Below are positions 1-7,079 of a stretch of DNA of 25,003 bases, one piece after another. Each line of letters starts with the position of its first letter. Position 1 is the stretch's first letter. This DNA is from JAQVUB01 sp033809415 (GTDB lineage: Bacteria > Verrucomicrobiota > Lentisphaeria > Oligosphaerales > Oligosphaeraceae): contig JAPXLT010000033.1 in the NCBI GenBank assembly GCA_033809415.1, forward strand, positions 1 through 25,003. The letters are read 5' to 3'. The position numbers and the translations under genes were made by a program. The notes under the pieces are model-generated. The model searched no databases. It saw nothing but the letters and a program-made list of their open reading frames with translations, and was not told the DNA's origin.

Positions 1-26
1 CCGGGACGGTTGCGCTACTTTTTAAA
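1..26 (+). repeat. terminator-like dispersed repeat, copy 1 (cut by window edge)
   Basis: Read on the plus strand this is half of a GC-rich hairpin (the arm CGGTTGCG and loop) followed by CTAC and a T5 tract. The left arm, CGCAACCG in the other copies, lies partly before base 1. The same unit recurs inverted at 1530-1559 and 6941-6971. The hairpin plus T-run looks like a Rho-independent terminator and may end a gene left of the window. Confidence 0.6.
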
Positions 27-51
27 CCAGCGCCCCCTGCACCCGTTCCCA

Positions 52-79
52 ACGCACTACGCACCACGCACTACGCACC
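52..79. repeat. 14-bp tandem duplication
   Basis: Two perfect adjacent copies of ACGCACTACGCACC (52-65 and 66-79). A related string, CACCACGCACTAC, occurs again near 7036-7048 in another intergenic region, also close to the terminator-like repeat. No coding potential is seen. Confidence 0.75.
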
Positions 80-154
80 CCATTCCCCTGAACCCTGTAC
101 TACAGAGGGATTGCGTTAATTTATCCTGCTGGAGGAGTTTTTCAATGCGCTGGC

Positions 155-182
155 TTGTTTTATAGAAAGAATGAATTATAAT
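155..182 (+). promoter_or_regulatory. candidate sigma70 promoter of the first oxidoreductase gene
   Basis: There is an exact TATAAT at 177-182, with a weak -35-like TTGTTT at 155-160 and a 16-bp spacer. It would give a leader of roughly 55 nt that contains the 10-bp direct repeat at 191-210. The -35 is poor, so an activator or alternative sigma factor is possible. Confidence 0.4.
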
Positions 183-190
183 AGGCGGTT

Positions 191-210
191 AAATAGAAAC
201 AAATAGAAAC
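191..210. repeat. 10-bp perfect direct repeat in leader
   Basis: AAATAGAAAC occurs twice back to back, between the candidate -10 box and the ribosome binding site of the oxidoreductase gene. The spacing of one helical turn would suit a regulator binding one face of the DNA, but it could be simple slippage. Confidence 0.6.
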
Positions 211-245
211 AAGTGGTTTTTTGTTGGTGCATGGGAGAAATCAGT

Positions 246-1445
246 ATGAAACGAGTTGCCATTGTCGGGTGTGGTTTGCGGATGCTGGCGTTTGCCAGGG
301 CGCTTTCTGAAAGATATGCGGAGACGCATGTGATCGTTGGCCTGATGGATATTGACCCCGGAAAAATGGCTGGCTTCGCCCGTGCGGCGGGGTTGCAAGT
401 GCCCCAATATACGGATTTTGACCAGTTGTGCGATGCATGTCATCCGGAGCTTGTGCTGATCGGAACAGTGGATGCTTTTCATGCAGAATATGTGGTGCGG
501 GCGCTGGATCGAAAAATCGGGGTGATTTGCGAGAAGCCATTGTGCATCAATCGCGAGCAATGCCGGGAGATTCGGGCGGCGCAGCAACGCAATCCGGAGG
601 TGTTTGCGATGACGAGTCACAATTCACGTTACCGCCCGGTAGCTCGTACCTTGAAGAAACTGCTTGCCAGCGGAACGATTGGGCGGGTGCTGTCTTTGGA
701 ATATCGCGAGACCCTCGACCAGGTGCATGGCAAAAGTTATTTCCGGCGGTGGAATTCACGCCGAGCCATGTCCAATGGCCTGCAATTGCACAAGAGTTCA
801 CACCATTTTGACAAAATGAATTATCTGCTCGAGTCGCATGCGGTCGAGGTGAGCGCATCTGGGGCACTCATTGCATATGGTGCACAAGCGCCGCATCGCT
901 TCTCGGGACAAAACTGTCATACCTGCCCGCACCGGCAGGAATGTCCGGATGCCATCGAATATGATCGTGATCTCTTTGATTCGACCATGTATACTCCGGA
1001 CTTATGCATCTGGTCTCCGGATATCGATATCGAGGACACCTTTGCTGCGTCAATCCGCTTTGCCAACGGAGTTTTTGCCTCCTACTCGCTGTGTGCACAT
1101 GCTTCCTATGAAGGCGAAGTCATTCATATTCAGGGCGAAAGCGGACGCATCGAAGCTCGCCAGCTGCAATATCTGTCACAAACCGATGACCTGCATAACC
1201 AAAAGGCAGTGCCGGAAGAATCCATAAAGATATTCCGTTTCGGTTCAGCTATACCCGAGGAAGTCCCCATCGAACGCGAAAGCGGCAGCCATGGCGGCGC
1301 CGACAAGCTGCTCTTTGCCGAACTCTTTGCCTGCCCGCCGGCAGACTCCCTGCCAACGCTCGAAGATGGCATCTATGCCGTATTGACCGGAGCAGCTATC
1401 GTGGAAAGCATCCAGCAAGGACGAAAGATTGCCGTGATGGATTGA
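246..1445 (+). CDS. Gfo/Idh/MocA family NAD(P)-dependent oxidoreductase
   Basis: A 399-residue protein with an N-terminal Rossmann fold (VAIVGCG, residues 4-10) and the family's EKP motif (CEKPL, residues 95-99), whose lysine acts in catalysis. It has His-rich residues near the active-site helix (LHKSSHHFD, 181-189) and a C-terminal alpha/beta domain. A cysteine cluster C224-x2-C227-x5-C233 interrupts the C-terminal domain and may bind zinc or be structural. The start at 246 was chosen over an upstream ATG at 213 because GGGAG lies 8 nt before it and the upstream 11 residues do not resemble the family. The family oxidises or reduces sugars, inositols and their derivatives; the substrate here cannot be told. 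It stands alone, followed by repeats. Confidence 0.9.
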   Translation: MKRVAIVGCGLRMLAFARALSERYAETHVIVGLMDIDPGKMAGFARAAGLQVPQYTDFDQLCDACHPELVLIGTVDAFHAEYVVRALDRKIGVICEKPLCINREQCREIRAAQQRNPEVFAMTSHNSRYRPVARTLKKLLASGTIGRVLSLEYRETLDQVHGKSYFRRWNSRRAMSNGLQLHKSSHHFDKMNYLLESHAVEVSASGALIAYGAQAPHRFSGQNCHTCPHRQECPDAIEYDRDLFDSTMYTPDLCIWSPDIDIEDTFAASIRFANGVFASYSLCAHASYEGEVIHIQGESGRIEARQLQYLSQTDDLHNQKAVPEESIKIFRFGSAIPEEVPIERESGSHGGADKLLFAELFACPPADSLPTLEDGIYAVLTGAAIVESIQQGRKIAVMD

Positions 1446-1448
1446 GTC

Positions 1449-1517
1449 TTTATTTTTTGTCCACGGAAAGCACGGAAATCGCGGAATTTTTTATAGGGCT
1501 GCTGCGTTGACGGATGG
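1449..1517 (-). repeat. TTTTCGTG-family dispersed element, copy A
   Basis: On the minus strand it reads GTCAACGCAGCAGCCCTAT, then AAAAAATTCCGCG, then TTTCCGTGCTTTCCGTGGAC and AAAAA. This is the CCGTG variant shared with the copies at 3836-3916 and 21957-22028. It starts only a few bases after the stop of the oxidoreductase gene and is antisense to it. Confidence 0.75.
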
Positions 1518-1529
1518 AGGAGCACGCGG

Positions 1530-1559
1530 TTTAAAAAGTAGCGCAACCGTCCGGTTGTG
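1530..1559 (-). repeat. terminator-like dispersed repeat, copy 2
   Basis: On the minus strand CAACCG-GA-CGGTTG forms a hairpin followed by CGCTAC and T5. It is about 430 bp beyond the pyrC stop codon on the same strand, so it could end read-through from pyrC. It is one base shorter in the loop region than copies 1 and 3. Confidence 0.55.
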
Positions 1560-1660
1560 ATTGGAAGAAGTTGATAATAACTTGAAAAGTTGTAGATTAT
1601 CTATATTGCCCAGCAGCAAACAGAATCAAGAATTGTGACCGATAAGGCAGAGGAAGATTC

Positions 1661-1903
1661 ATGAGTGAACAACCCGGCGGCGAAATCATTCTCTATCAGC
1701 GCGACCATGCGCCAGCCATTGAGGTGCGTCTTGATGGCGATACGGTTTGGATGAGTCAGCAGCAGCTTGCTGATCTGTTTCAGACCTCGCGCACCAACGT
1801 GGTAGAGCACATTGCAAATATTTACAAGGAAGGCGAGTTAAGCGAAGAAGCAACCTGTCGGGAATTCCGACAGGTTCGCATTGAAGGCACAGAAAGTTCT
1901 TAA
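1661..1903 (+). pseudogene. truncated RhuM-family protein (N-terminal fragment)
   Basis: Eighty codons survive. The product has the N-terminal pattern of RhuM-family proteins: an IxLYQ start, VRLDGDTVWMSQQQLADLF (residues 23-41), a DNA-binding-like helix with TSRTNVVEHIANIYKEGEL (43-61), then CREFRQVR. Full RhuM-type proteins are about 300 residues or more; this one stops right after the FRQVR motif. The stop TAA (1901-1903) is already part of the dispersed element at 1900-1952, so the reading frame runs into a repeat. A good AGAGGA ribosome binding site precedes the ATG. The fragment is probably the relic of a mobile or defence-associated gene and may still be translated. Confidence 0.7.
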
Positions 1904-1952
1904 CAACGAAAAAACACGAAAAGGCACGAAAATTTTATAGGGCTGCTGCGTT
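1900..1952 (-). repeat. TTTTCGTG-family dispersed element, copy B
   Basis: The minus strand reads AACGCAGCAGCCCTATAAA, then TTTTCGTGCCTTTTCGTG, then TTTTTTCGTTGTTAA. Its terminal TTAA contributes the stop codon of the rhuM fragment. The stretch TTTTATAGGGCTGCTGCGTT (1933-1952) is repeated exactly at 1489-1508, so 20-bp direct repeats flank the fragment. Confidence 0.8.
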
Positions 1953-1971
1953 TTGGGAGGGAGTGCAGATC

Positions 1972-2004
1972 GTCCGTGTTTAGTCCGTGTTTAGTCCGTG
2001 TATT
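1972..2004 (+). repeat. 11-bp tandem repeat (GTCCGTGTTTA) x3
   Basis: GTCCGTG recurs at 1972, 1983 and 1994, a strict 11-bp period. The array overlaps the last codons and stop of pyrC: on the coding strand TAC-ACG-GAC-TAA reads straight into further ACACGGACTAA units. The same unit occurs at 3697-3790, 5351-5376 and 10391-10409. Confidence 0.85.
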
Positions 2005-3259
2005 TTCCCTGAAAGAAGATGCCTGTGACGCGACCTTTGCAGGGGATTCCCTGCCAGGGGCAATTGAGGGACTTCGAGTGGAATTTTGCGGTATCGAGGG
2101 TGTGTTCGTGATCGGTATCAAGGATGGTCAGGTTGGCAGTTGCGCCGGGCTTCAGGGTGGCTGGGGGGAGTCCCAGGATTGCCCTTGGCCCGCTGCTGAA
2201 GCGTGCGATCAGTTCCGGCAATGAAATCAGTCCCCGGTGATAGAGCAGCGTCAGGCAGAGGGGGACGGCCGCTTCCAGTCCGATGATGCCAAAGGGTGCT
2301 TCGAGCATGTTCTGGGCTTTTTCGTCAGGGGCGTGCGGCGCATGATCGGTGGCAATGGCGGAGATGGTTCCGTCGCAGAGTGCCTCGAGCAGCATTTGGC
2401 GGTCTTTCTCCGCGCGCAAAGGTGGCGCCATCTTGGCATTGGTGCCATATTTTTCGACGGCTTGATCGGTCAGGAACAGATGATGCGGTGTGACTTCGCC
2501 GGTGACCGGCAGACCTTCCTTGCGTGCCTGGCGCAGCAGTTCGATGGAGCCTCTCGAGCTGAGGTGCTGCAAGTGGATGCGGCATCCGGTTTCGCGGCAG
2601 AGGCGTATATTGCGTTCGACAATGCGCTCTTCGGCAAGGCGTGGCTGTCCGGGAAGGCCGAGTTTCTGCGAGATTTCACCGGCATGCATGACGCCGGGCT
2701 TCGAGAGGCTGAAGTCTTCGCAATGGTCAATCACCGGCAAGTCGTTTTCCTTTGCCAGCAGCATGGCTTGGCGCATGACTTTTTCGTCCTGGGGGGTGCT
2801 GCCATCGTCAGTCAGTGCGATGACACCGGCTGCTTTGAGGGCTTTGATATCCGTGACTTGTTCGCCTTTTCTGCCGATGGTCAGGGCAACGCTCTGCAGT
2901 ACCTCGATAACGGCTCGTCCAGGCAGGCGGCTGTTAAGTTCCCGGAAGGCTTCCGGCGAATCGATCGGCGGTGCAGTATTCGGCATGGCCAGCACCGCGG
3001 TGAATCCACCGGCTGCTGCTGCCCGAGTGGCTGTGACGATGTCCTCCTTATGGGTTTGTCCGGGTTCCCGCAAATGGACATGCAGATCAAGAAAACCGGG
3101 CGCAACGACTTTGCCGCGCAGATCAAGGTGGATGGCGTTGGCGGACAAGGTCTCCGGGGCGACAATCTTTCCGTCGCGTATGGCCAGGTCTCCGATTTCA
3201 TCGCGTTCGAGCAGGGGATCAATCAGGCGTGCGCCAGTCAGAAAATATTCTTGGGGCAT
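1991..3259 (-). CDS. pyrC: dihydroorotase
   Basis: A 422-residue class I dihydroorotase, which interconverts N-carbamoyl-aspartate and dihydroorotate in pyrimidine synthesis in the cytoplasm. The binuclear metal site is complete: DLHVHLREPG (H60, H62), TDDGS (D151/D152), IDHCED (H179), LQHLSS (H232) and ATDHAPH (D305). AMPNTAP with N94 binds substrate. Length is typical. The stop codon lies within the 11-bp tandem repeat at 1972-2004, so the last residues (KYTD) are partly repeat-encoded. The start codon is 15 bp after the folB stop, so the two are likely cotranscribed. Confidence 0.96.
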   Translation of the reverse strand: MPQEYFLTGARLIDPLLERDEIGDLAIRDGKIVAPETLSANAIHLDLRGKVVAPGFLDLHVHLREPGQTHKEDIVTATRAAAAGGFTAVLAMPNTAPPIDSPEAFRELNSRLPGRAVIEVLQSVALTIGRKGEQVTDIKALKAAGVIALTDDGSTPQDEKVMRQAMLLAKENDLPVIDHCEDFSLSKPGVMHAGEISQKLGLPGQPRLAEERIVERNIRLCRETGCRIHLQHLSSRGSIELLRQARKEGLPVTGEVTPHHLFLTDQAVEKYGTNAKMAPPLRAEKDRQMLLEALCDGTISAIATDHAPHAPDEKAQNMLEAPFGIIGLEAAVPLCLTLLYHRGLISLPELIARFSSGPRAILGLPPATLKPGATANLTILDTDHEHTLDTAKFHSKSLNCPWQGIPCKGRVTGIFFQGKYTD

Positions 3260-3274
3260 TATCGTGGTTCCTGT

Positions 3275-3667
3275 TCAAGATTTTTTGCAGCGGGTGATCT
3301 CGAGGATGGCACCATCGGCTGTAGCGATGCCGGCAGGCTTGAGAATGCTGATGCGGATGCCCTCGATCGGATATTTTTCCAGGCAATGGTCCGCCAACTG
3401 ATTGGCTAAAGTCTCCAGCAGCTGACAGGTCGAGCGGCTGACAAAACCAATGATATCCTTGCTTAGGTGCGCATAATGGACGGTCAGGTTAAGATCATCG
3501 CTGGCGGCGGCCTTCCGGGTATCCAGGAAGACGGTGATGGTCAGCAAAAGCGCCTGTGGTAGCAGGCGTTCTTCGGGCTTGCAGCCAATGATGGCGCTGC
3601 AACGAAGGTTGGGAATGCGGATCTGATCAAGGCAGTCCAAACGCTGAATCGAGGAAGAATCATTCAT
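3275..3667 (-). CDS. folB: dihydroneopterin aldolase
   Basis: A 130-residue protein of the FolB family, which cleaves 7,8-dihydroneopterin in folate synthesis. Visible family marks are IGCKPEER (catalytic glutamate around residue 32-33), DDLNLTVHYAHL (57-68), LLETLANQLA (83-92) and KP at 110-111 with the catalytic lysine. An N-terminal tail of about 15 residues precedes the core. AGGAT about 9 nt before the ATG at 3667 supports the start. It precedes pyrC by 15 bp in the same direction, forming a small nucleotide/cofactor operon. Confidence 0.93.
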   Translation of the reverse strand: MNDSSSIQRLDCLDQIRIPNLRCSAIIGCKPEERLLPQALLLTITVFLDTRKAAASDDLNLTVHYAHLSKDIIGFVSRSTCQLLETLANQLADHCLEKYPIEGIRISILKPAGIATADGAILEITRCKKS

Positions 3668-3696
3668 GGTGCTGAAATCCTGTTGCTGGACGGGAC

Positions 3697-3790
3697 ACGG
3701 ACTTTACACGGACTTTACACGGACTTTACACGGACTTTACACGGACTTTACACGGACTTTACACGGACGGGACACGGACTTTACACGGAC
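3697..3790 (-). repeat. 11-bp tandem array, nine units
   Basis: ACGGAC recurs at 3697, 3708, 3719, 3730, 3741, 3752, 3763, 3774 and 3785, a perfect 11-bp period with consensus ACGGACTTTAC. One unit at 3763 carries GGG in place of TTT. On the minus strand it is GTCCGTGTAAA, the same word as the shorter arrays elsewhere. It sits just upstream of folB in the 5' region. The period is not a multiple of three, so it is non-coding. Length variation between strains is likely. Confidence 0.95.
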
Positions 3791-3835
3791 AATCGATCAG
3801 TCAGATATAAGCAACAAGCCAGGCTGTAAACTGCG

Positions 3836-3916
3836 TGCAATCCCATCACTCAAAGCAACAACCCTACAAATTTTCCGCGCTTTCTGTGTTTTCCGTGGAC
3901 AAAAAGTTGTTAAAAA
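3836..3916 (+). repeat. TTTTCGTG-family dispersed element, copy C
   Basis: It reads CACTCAAAGCAACAACCCTA, then CAAATTTTCCGCG, then TTTCTGTGTTTTCCGTGGAC and AAAAAGTTGTTAAAAA. It is nearly identical to 21957-22028. The terminal TTAAAAA supplies the stop codon (3910-3912, complement) of the acyltransferase gene on the minus strand. Confidence 0.85.
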
Positions 3917-4938
3917 TCGGTTCGTTTTTCGGTATTTTGGTTCATTGCTTCGAGCATTTCATCTTGGCAGGCATATTTATCATGCGAAGCGTAGAAGGGA
4001 AATCGGCTTTTTTGTTCATCGGTCAGGTTATTGGGCAGATAGCGCCAGCGCTGGTACATCCACAGGTACTGTTCCGGATACTGCCGGATCAGTTTTTCAT
4101 TGGCTGCGACAAGGTCCGACGTCAGTTCCCAATCGCTCTGATATTGGTCGGAGGTTTTGGGTAGCAGCTGATAAATCAGCTCGAATTCACCGTCCGGGGT
4201 TTTGCAGCAGGCTGCTGCCGCAAGCAAGGTGTTTTCTCGACGTGCCAAGGCGGCCGGCAGACGGCTGGTCGCAGCCGGTAGACCAAAAAACCGGACGAAG
4301 ATTCCGCCATGCCGCGGGCTGATATTCTGATCGTTCAGCAAACCTACGAATTTCTTCTCATGGACGGCTTGGCGCACCTTCAAGGCTGCACCTGTCGTGG
4401 GGATGATTTCAGCGCCTTTGCTGGAACGCGCCTGATACAGGAGCCGGTTCAGTTTCGGACTGCTGAATTGCGCGGCAACGAGGACAAAGGGGCGCCCTAA
4501 TGAAGGCAGAAAATGGATCAGCATTTCCCAGTTGCCAAGGTGCGGCGAGCAAAAAATGCCGGCTTGCCCGGGAATATCTAGTTCTTTCGGAAAGACAAAC
4601 GGGCGCATCTTCGCCTCGAGGCGCTCGGGGTATTTCAAAGCCTGTAGAAAATCCAACCCGAATTCGACCATGAATTGCAGGTTCCTTGTGCGCAATGCTC
4701 GGATTTCAGCTGGATCGAGTTCAGGGAAGGCTATTTTCAGATTAGCTTCAATGACACGGATTAGCCTGCCCAGAAAGGGGCGGGCAAGGAAAACGGAAAT
4801 CTTGGCGAAGCGCCGGGTCGTTTGCAGAGAAAGCCCACCAAAACAAAAGAGCATGCAGGAGAACAGCAAGTCTAGAAAAAAATCGCTGAAGCGCCGTCGC
4901 AGGGGCGTGGAGTTACGTTTTTCGGATGGTTTGGGCAT
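3910..4938 (-). CDS. lysophospholipid / lipid A-type acyltransferase (LpxL/HtrB family)
   Basis: A 342-residue inner-membrane acyltransferase. A hydrophobic N-terminal segment at about residues 19-36 fits the single membrane anchor of LpxL-type enzymes. The catalytic HX4E motif is seen as SPHLGNWEML (H133, E138), followed by LLNDQN (substrate pocket) and the typical C-terminal PEQYLWMYQRWR. The family adds secondary acyl chains to Kdo2-lipid A, implying an outer membrane with lipid A-like glycolipid. It follows a small unknown gene by 8 bp, and the UDP-HexNAc pyrophosphorylase gene is just upstream, a plausible envelope cluster. The stop codon lies in a dispersed repeat, so the final residues (RTDF) come from repeat DNA. 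Confidence 0.9.
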   Translation of the reverse strand: MPKPSEKRNSTPLRRRFSDFFLDLLFSCMLFCFGGLSLQTTRRFAKISVFLARPFLGRLIRVIEANLKIAFPELDPAEIRALRTRNLQFMVEFGLDFLQALKYPERLEAKMRPFVFPKELDIPGQAGIFCSPHLGNWEMLIHFLPSLGRPFVLVAAQFSSPKLNRLLYQARSSKGAEIIPTTGAALKVRQAVHEKKFVGLLNDQNISPRHGGIFVRFFGLPAATSRLPAALARRENTLLAAAACCKTPDGEFELIYQLLPKTSDQYQSDWELTSDLVAANEKLIRQYPEQYLWMYQRWRYLPNNLTDEQKSRFPFYASHDKYACQDEMLEAMNQNTEKRTDF

Positions 4939-4946
4939 ATCATCGC

Positions 4947-5315
4947 TCAGAGGTTATTTTTATGAGCGGCGAAGGCTTCTGCTCGCTGCACCAGCAGGAA
5001 ACGCTTGAGCGGATCGTATCCCTTGGTGCTGGTGACCATTCCAATCGGTTCATAGCCGGATTTCCAGCGTTCCTGGAGCACCGTGTCCAAAACTCGGAAA
5101 GAAATGTTACTGATATCAAGCCAGCGGACATCGTCAGGAACCTCATCAGCCGTGCACTGGGTGAGGACTACCAGCAGCTCTTCGTCATATTGGCAGAGTG
5201 CCTGTACTCGGAACGAAGTGCCGCGTCTGCAGGCATGCAGAATCATGTCGGATATATCTTCCGGTTGGATGATCAGGTCATCCAGATGGATAAAAAGATA
5301 GCGGTCGCTTTCCAT
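4947..5315 (-). CDS. hypothetical 122-residue protein
   Basis: I do not recognise a firm family. The protein is small, acidic in its first half, and has no signal peptide or membrane segment. It has two motif-like stretches: LFIHLDDLIIQPEDI near the start and WKSGYEPIGMVTSTKGYDPLKRFLL near the end. The second is faintly like the GWE-type core of DUF4177-like small proteins, a weak guess. It starts at 5315 with GAGAG upstream and ends 8 bp before the acyltransferase ATG, so translation is probably coupled. The context suggests a role linked to envelope lipid or amino-sugar metabolism, but nothing shows this directly. Confidence 0.75.
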   Translation of the reverse strand: MESDRYLFIHLDDLIIQPEDISDMILHACRRGTSFRVQALCQYDEELLVVLTQCTADEVPDDVRWLDISNISFRVLDTVLQERWKSGYEPIGMVTSTKGYDPLKRFLLVQRAEAFAAHKNNL

Positions 5316-5332
5316 AAATGTCTCTCTTTTTT

Positions 5333-5376
5333 ATGGACGATGGACAATCCGTCCGTGTTTAGTCCGTGTTCAGTCT
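5333..5376 (+). repeat. composite repeat: ATGGAC pair plus 11-bp GTCCGTGTTTA units
   Basis: ATGGACGATGGACA (5333-5346) is followed by GTCCGTG at 5351 and 5362 and a degenerate GTCTA at 5373, again 11-bp spaced. The array abuts the TGA stop of the pyrophosphorylase gene (5370-5372): on the coding strand GACTGA passes directly into ACACGGACTAA. The ATGGAC words recur at 21748-21832. Confidence 0.8.
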
Positions 5377-6794
5377 AGCAGCAAGGATTCTCCGTGGGAA
5401 ACTGTCGGCATGGAACGGTGCTGTTCCATGAAATCTTCAGCATCGACGCAACGTCGCGGCGAGATTTCGACGATGGCATCGGGCGTTCCATCGTCCTTTC
5501 GGGGAAAGGTTTTTCCGGCCCGGTCGAACCAGGTGGCGCACCGTTCCAGCAGAGCTATCCGGCAGCTTTCCGGCGAATCTACGCCGCTGGCATTTTTGAT
5601 CGGGGCGAACTGTTCGAGGCGGTCTGCGGCAAAAATCAGCGGATTTTTGGCCAGGGGCAAGGCATCAAACAAGAAGAATTCCAGTTTGATGGCATTGGGC
5701 TGTGCGGGATTTTGCTCGCGTCCGCTGTCATCGACAAAGGGGACTTTTTTCAGTGCGCGGTGCGGTTGGAAATCGAGGGAGCCATTGGTCAGGCGCTGAA
5801 TGAATTCGCAATTGAGCAGATGGATGGCCGGGCTGCCGGCACGATAGCGCAATTGTCCGGAATCGTCGGTTTCGTAGAGCAGTTTTTCGGGCATGTCGCT
5901 GTATTCGACGATGGTGGTGCGGTTATCCAGCTGGCAGAAATGTCCGAGTTTTTCCATGGGATCTCGTTTGATCAGTGCTCGGCTGCTCATTTCCGAGCCG
6001 GTCAAGTCATGCATGCCGATAAACAAGGGATCAAAGAGTTTCACTAGAGGATTATCTACCTGCCAGTAGGACAGAATGGATATGCCGCGGCGCTGCATGT
6101 CATCGAGTGCTCCGGAGTCTTTCAGGGCGGCAAAACTGCCGCCGTGTCCATTGGCGGAAAGTGCCAGGCTGTCCGGCGCAGACAGGATCGCCTTGCCCTC
6201 GAGATCAAAGGCGGGCAGGGTGCCTTGGGTGAAGAACATCAGATTTTCCGGAGAAATCCCGAAATATTTCTGTTGCTCGAAAAAATCGCGTGTAGGCTGA
6301 TCATTGGCGGGACTGGTCATGATATACCATGGCAGGGTGCAGGAAAATTTTTCCTGATAGCGCAAGATGGATTCTGCAAAGAATTGAAACAGGGTTGCTT
6401 TTCGAATGGTGGTGAACGCAAAGGTGCCTTTTGGTCCATCGTAGCCCAGTCGCGTGCCTTGGCCGCCGGCGACAGTAAATCCTGCTACTTTCCCGTTGGC
6501 GAGCAGCTTCAGCCCCCGCTCGCGGCAGGTCGCCTGGTATGCTTTTTCGTCCGCAGTAGTCGTCTCGAGCGGGGTGTACGGTGCCGGTTGCAGCTGCTCA
6601 AAGTCAATGGGCAGGTTTTCGTTCTGCAGCGCGGCTGTTATCCAGCCCATGGTTTTTGGCCAGTCAACGCCGCGAATCTGTTGCGCCAGATTTTCCTGTT
6701 GCGATGCAGTCAGCGATTCCCAGAAGCGGAGCAGGTGCGTCTGCTGGAACGGTTCCAGCAACTCGAATAGTTGTTTTTCAGTGATTGTAGCCAT
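5370..6794 (-). CDS. UDP-N-acetylhexosamine pyrophosphorylase, eukaryotic UAP1-like (UDPGP type 1 family)
   Basis: A 474-residue nucleotidyltransferase that makes UDP-GlcNAc or UDP-GalNAc from the sugar 1-phosphate and UTP. The signature GGQGTRLG (residues 110-117) with PKG (121-123) binds the nucleotide; later VDNPLVKLFDPLFIG and NAIKLEFFLFD are typical of the UAP1/UGP1 family and unlike bacterial GlmU. Length matches UAP1 (about 480-520). UDP-GlcNAc feeds peptidoglycan and lipid A, consistent with the acyltransferase downstream. No strong Shine-Dalgarno precedes the ATG at 6794, but an exact TATAAT lies about 30 bp upstream. UDP-glucose as substrate cannot be wholly excluded. Confidence 0.88.
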   Translation of the reverse strand: MATITEKQLFELLEPFQQTHLLRFWESLTASQQENLAQQIRGVDWPKTMGWITAALQNENLPIDFEQLQPAPYTPLETTTADEKAYQATCRERGLKLLANGKVAGFTVAGGQGTRLGYDGPKGTFAFTTIRKATLFQFFAESILRYQEKFSCTLPWYIMTSPANDQPTRDFFEQQKYFGISPENLMFFTQGTLPAFDLEGKAILSAPDSLALSANGHGGSFAALKDSGALDDMQRRGISILSYWQVDNPLVKLFDPLFIGMHDLTGSEMSSRALIKRDPMEKLGHFCQLDNRTTIVEYSDMPEKLLYETDDSGQLRYRAGSPAIHLLNCEFIQRLTNGSLDFQPHRALKKVPFVDDSGREQNPAQPNAIKLEFFLFDALPLAKNPLIFAADRLEQFAPIKNASGVDSPESCRIALLERCATWFDRAGKTFPRKDDGTPDAIVEISPRRCVDAEDFMEQHRSMPTVSHGESLLLD

Positions 6795-6822
6795 GAGAGA
6801 TGCAATTTTCCATTGAAAGGTT

Positions 6823-6828
6823 ATTATA
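6823..6828 (-). promoter_or_regulatory. candidate -10 box for the pyrophosphorylase gene
   Basis: An exact TATAAT on the minus strand lies 28 bp upstream of the ATG at 6794. No convincing -35 is seen at 16-18 bp spacing (TTATGG is the best). It would give a very short leader, consistent with the lack of a strong ribosome binding site. Confidence 0.4.
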
Positions 6829-6917
6829 TTGTGCAGGGCGTCTTACCATAAGATAGCGCAAAAACATCAGTTGGGCAATTGCGGAGCCGTAATTTAAACG
6901 ATTCCTAAGAAAAGTAA

Positions 6918-6971
6918 GGGTGCAGGGTGCAGGGTGCAGGTTTAAAAAGTGGCGCGACCGTCCCGGTTGCG
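6918..6971 (-). repeat. 7-bp tandem (GGGTGCA x3) and terminator-like repeat copy 3
   Basis: GGGTGCA is repeated at 6918, 6925 and 6932, then the terminator-like unit runs from 6941 to 6971. On the minus strand CGCAACCG-GGA-CGGTCGCG (one mismatch) is followed by CCAC and T5. It lies in the 285-bp divergent gap between the pyrophosphorylase and polyprenyl synthase genes. The rest of the gap (about 6985-7050) holds low-complexity TGTCC and CACCACGCACTAC words. Confidence 0.6.
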
Positions 6972-7079
6972 ATGCCCTGTCTGTCATGGGGGGGATGTCC
7001 TTGTCCTGTCTACATTGTCCACCACGTCTGACCCGCACCACGCACTACAGAAGATTGAGCCGTTACGGAAAGGTAAAAA

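Noticed and set aside
2237..3409. Long plus-strand open frame opposite pyrC
   Set aside because: It is the antisense shadow of a well-conserved dihydroorotase and resembles no protein family.
3697..3790. Possible CRISPR array
   Set aside because: Units are 11 bp with no spacers; it is a simple tandem repeat and no cas genes are near.
3666..4322. Plus-strand frame containing repeated Tyr-Thr-Asp-Phe units
   Set aside because: The periodic peptide comes from the 11-bp tandem array read in successive frames; the remainder is antisense to the acyltransferase gene.
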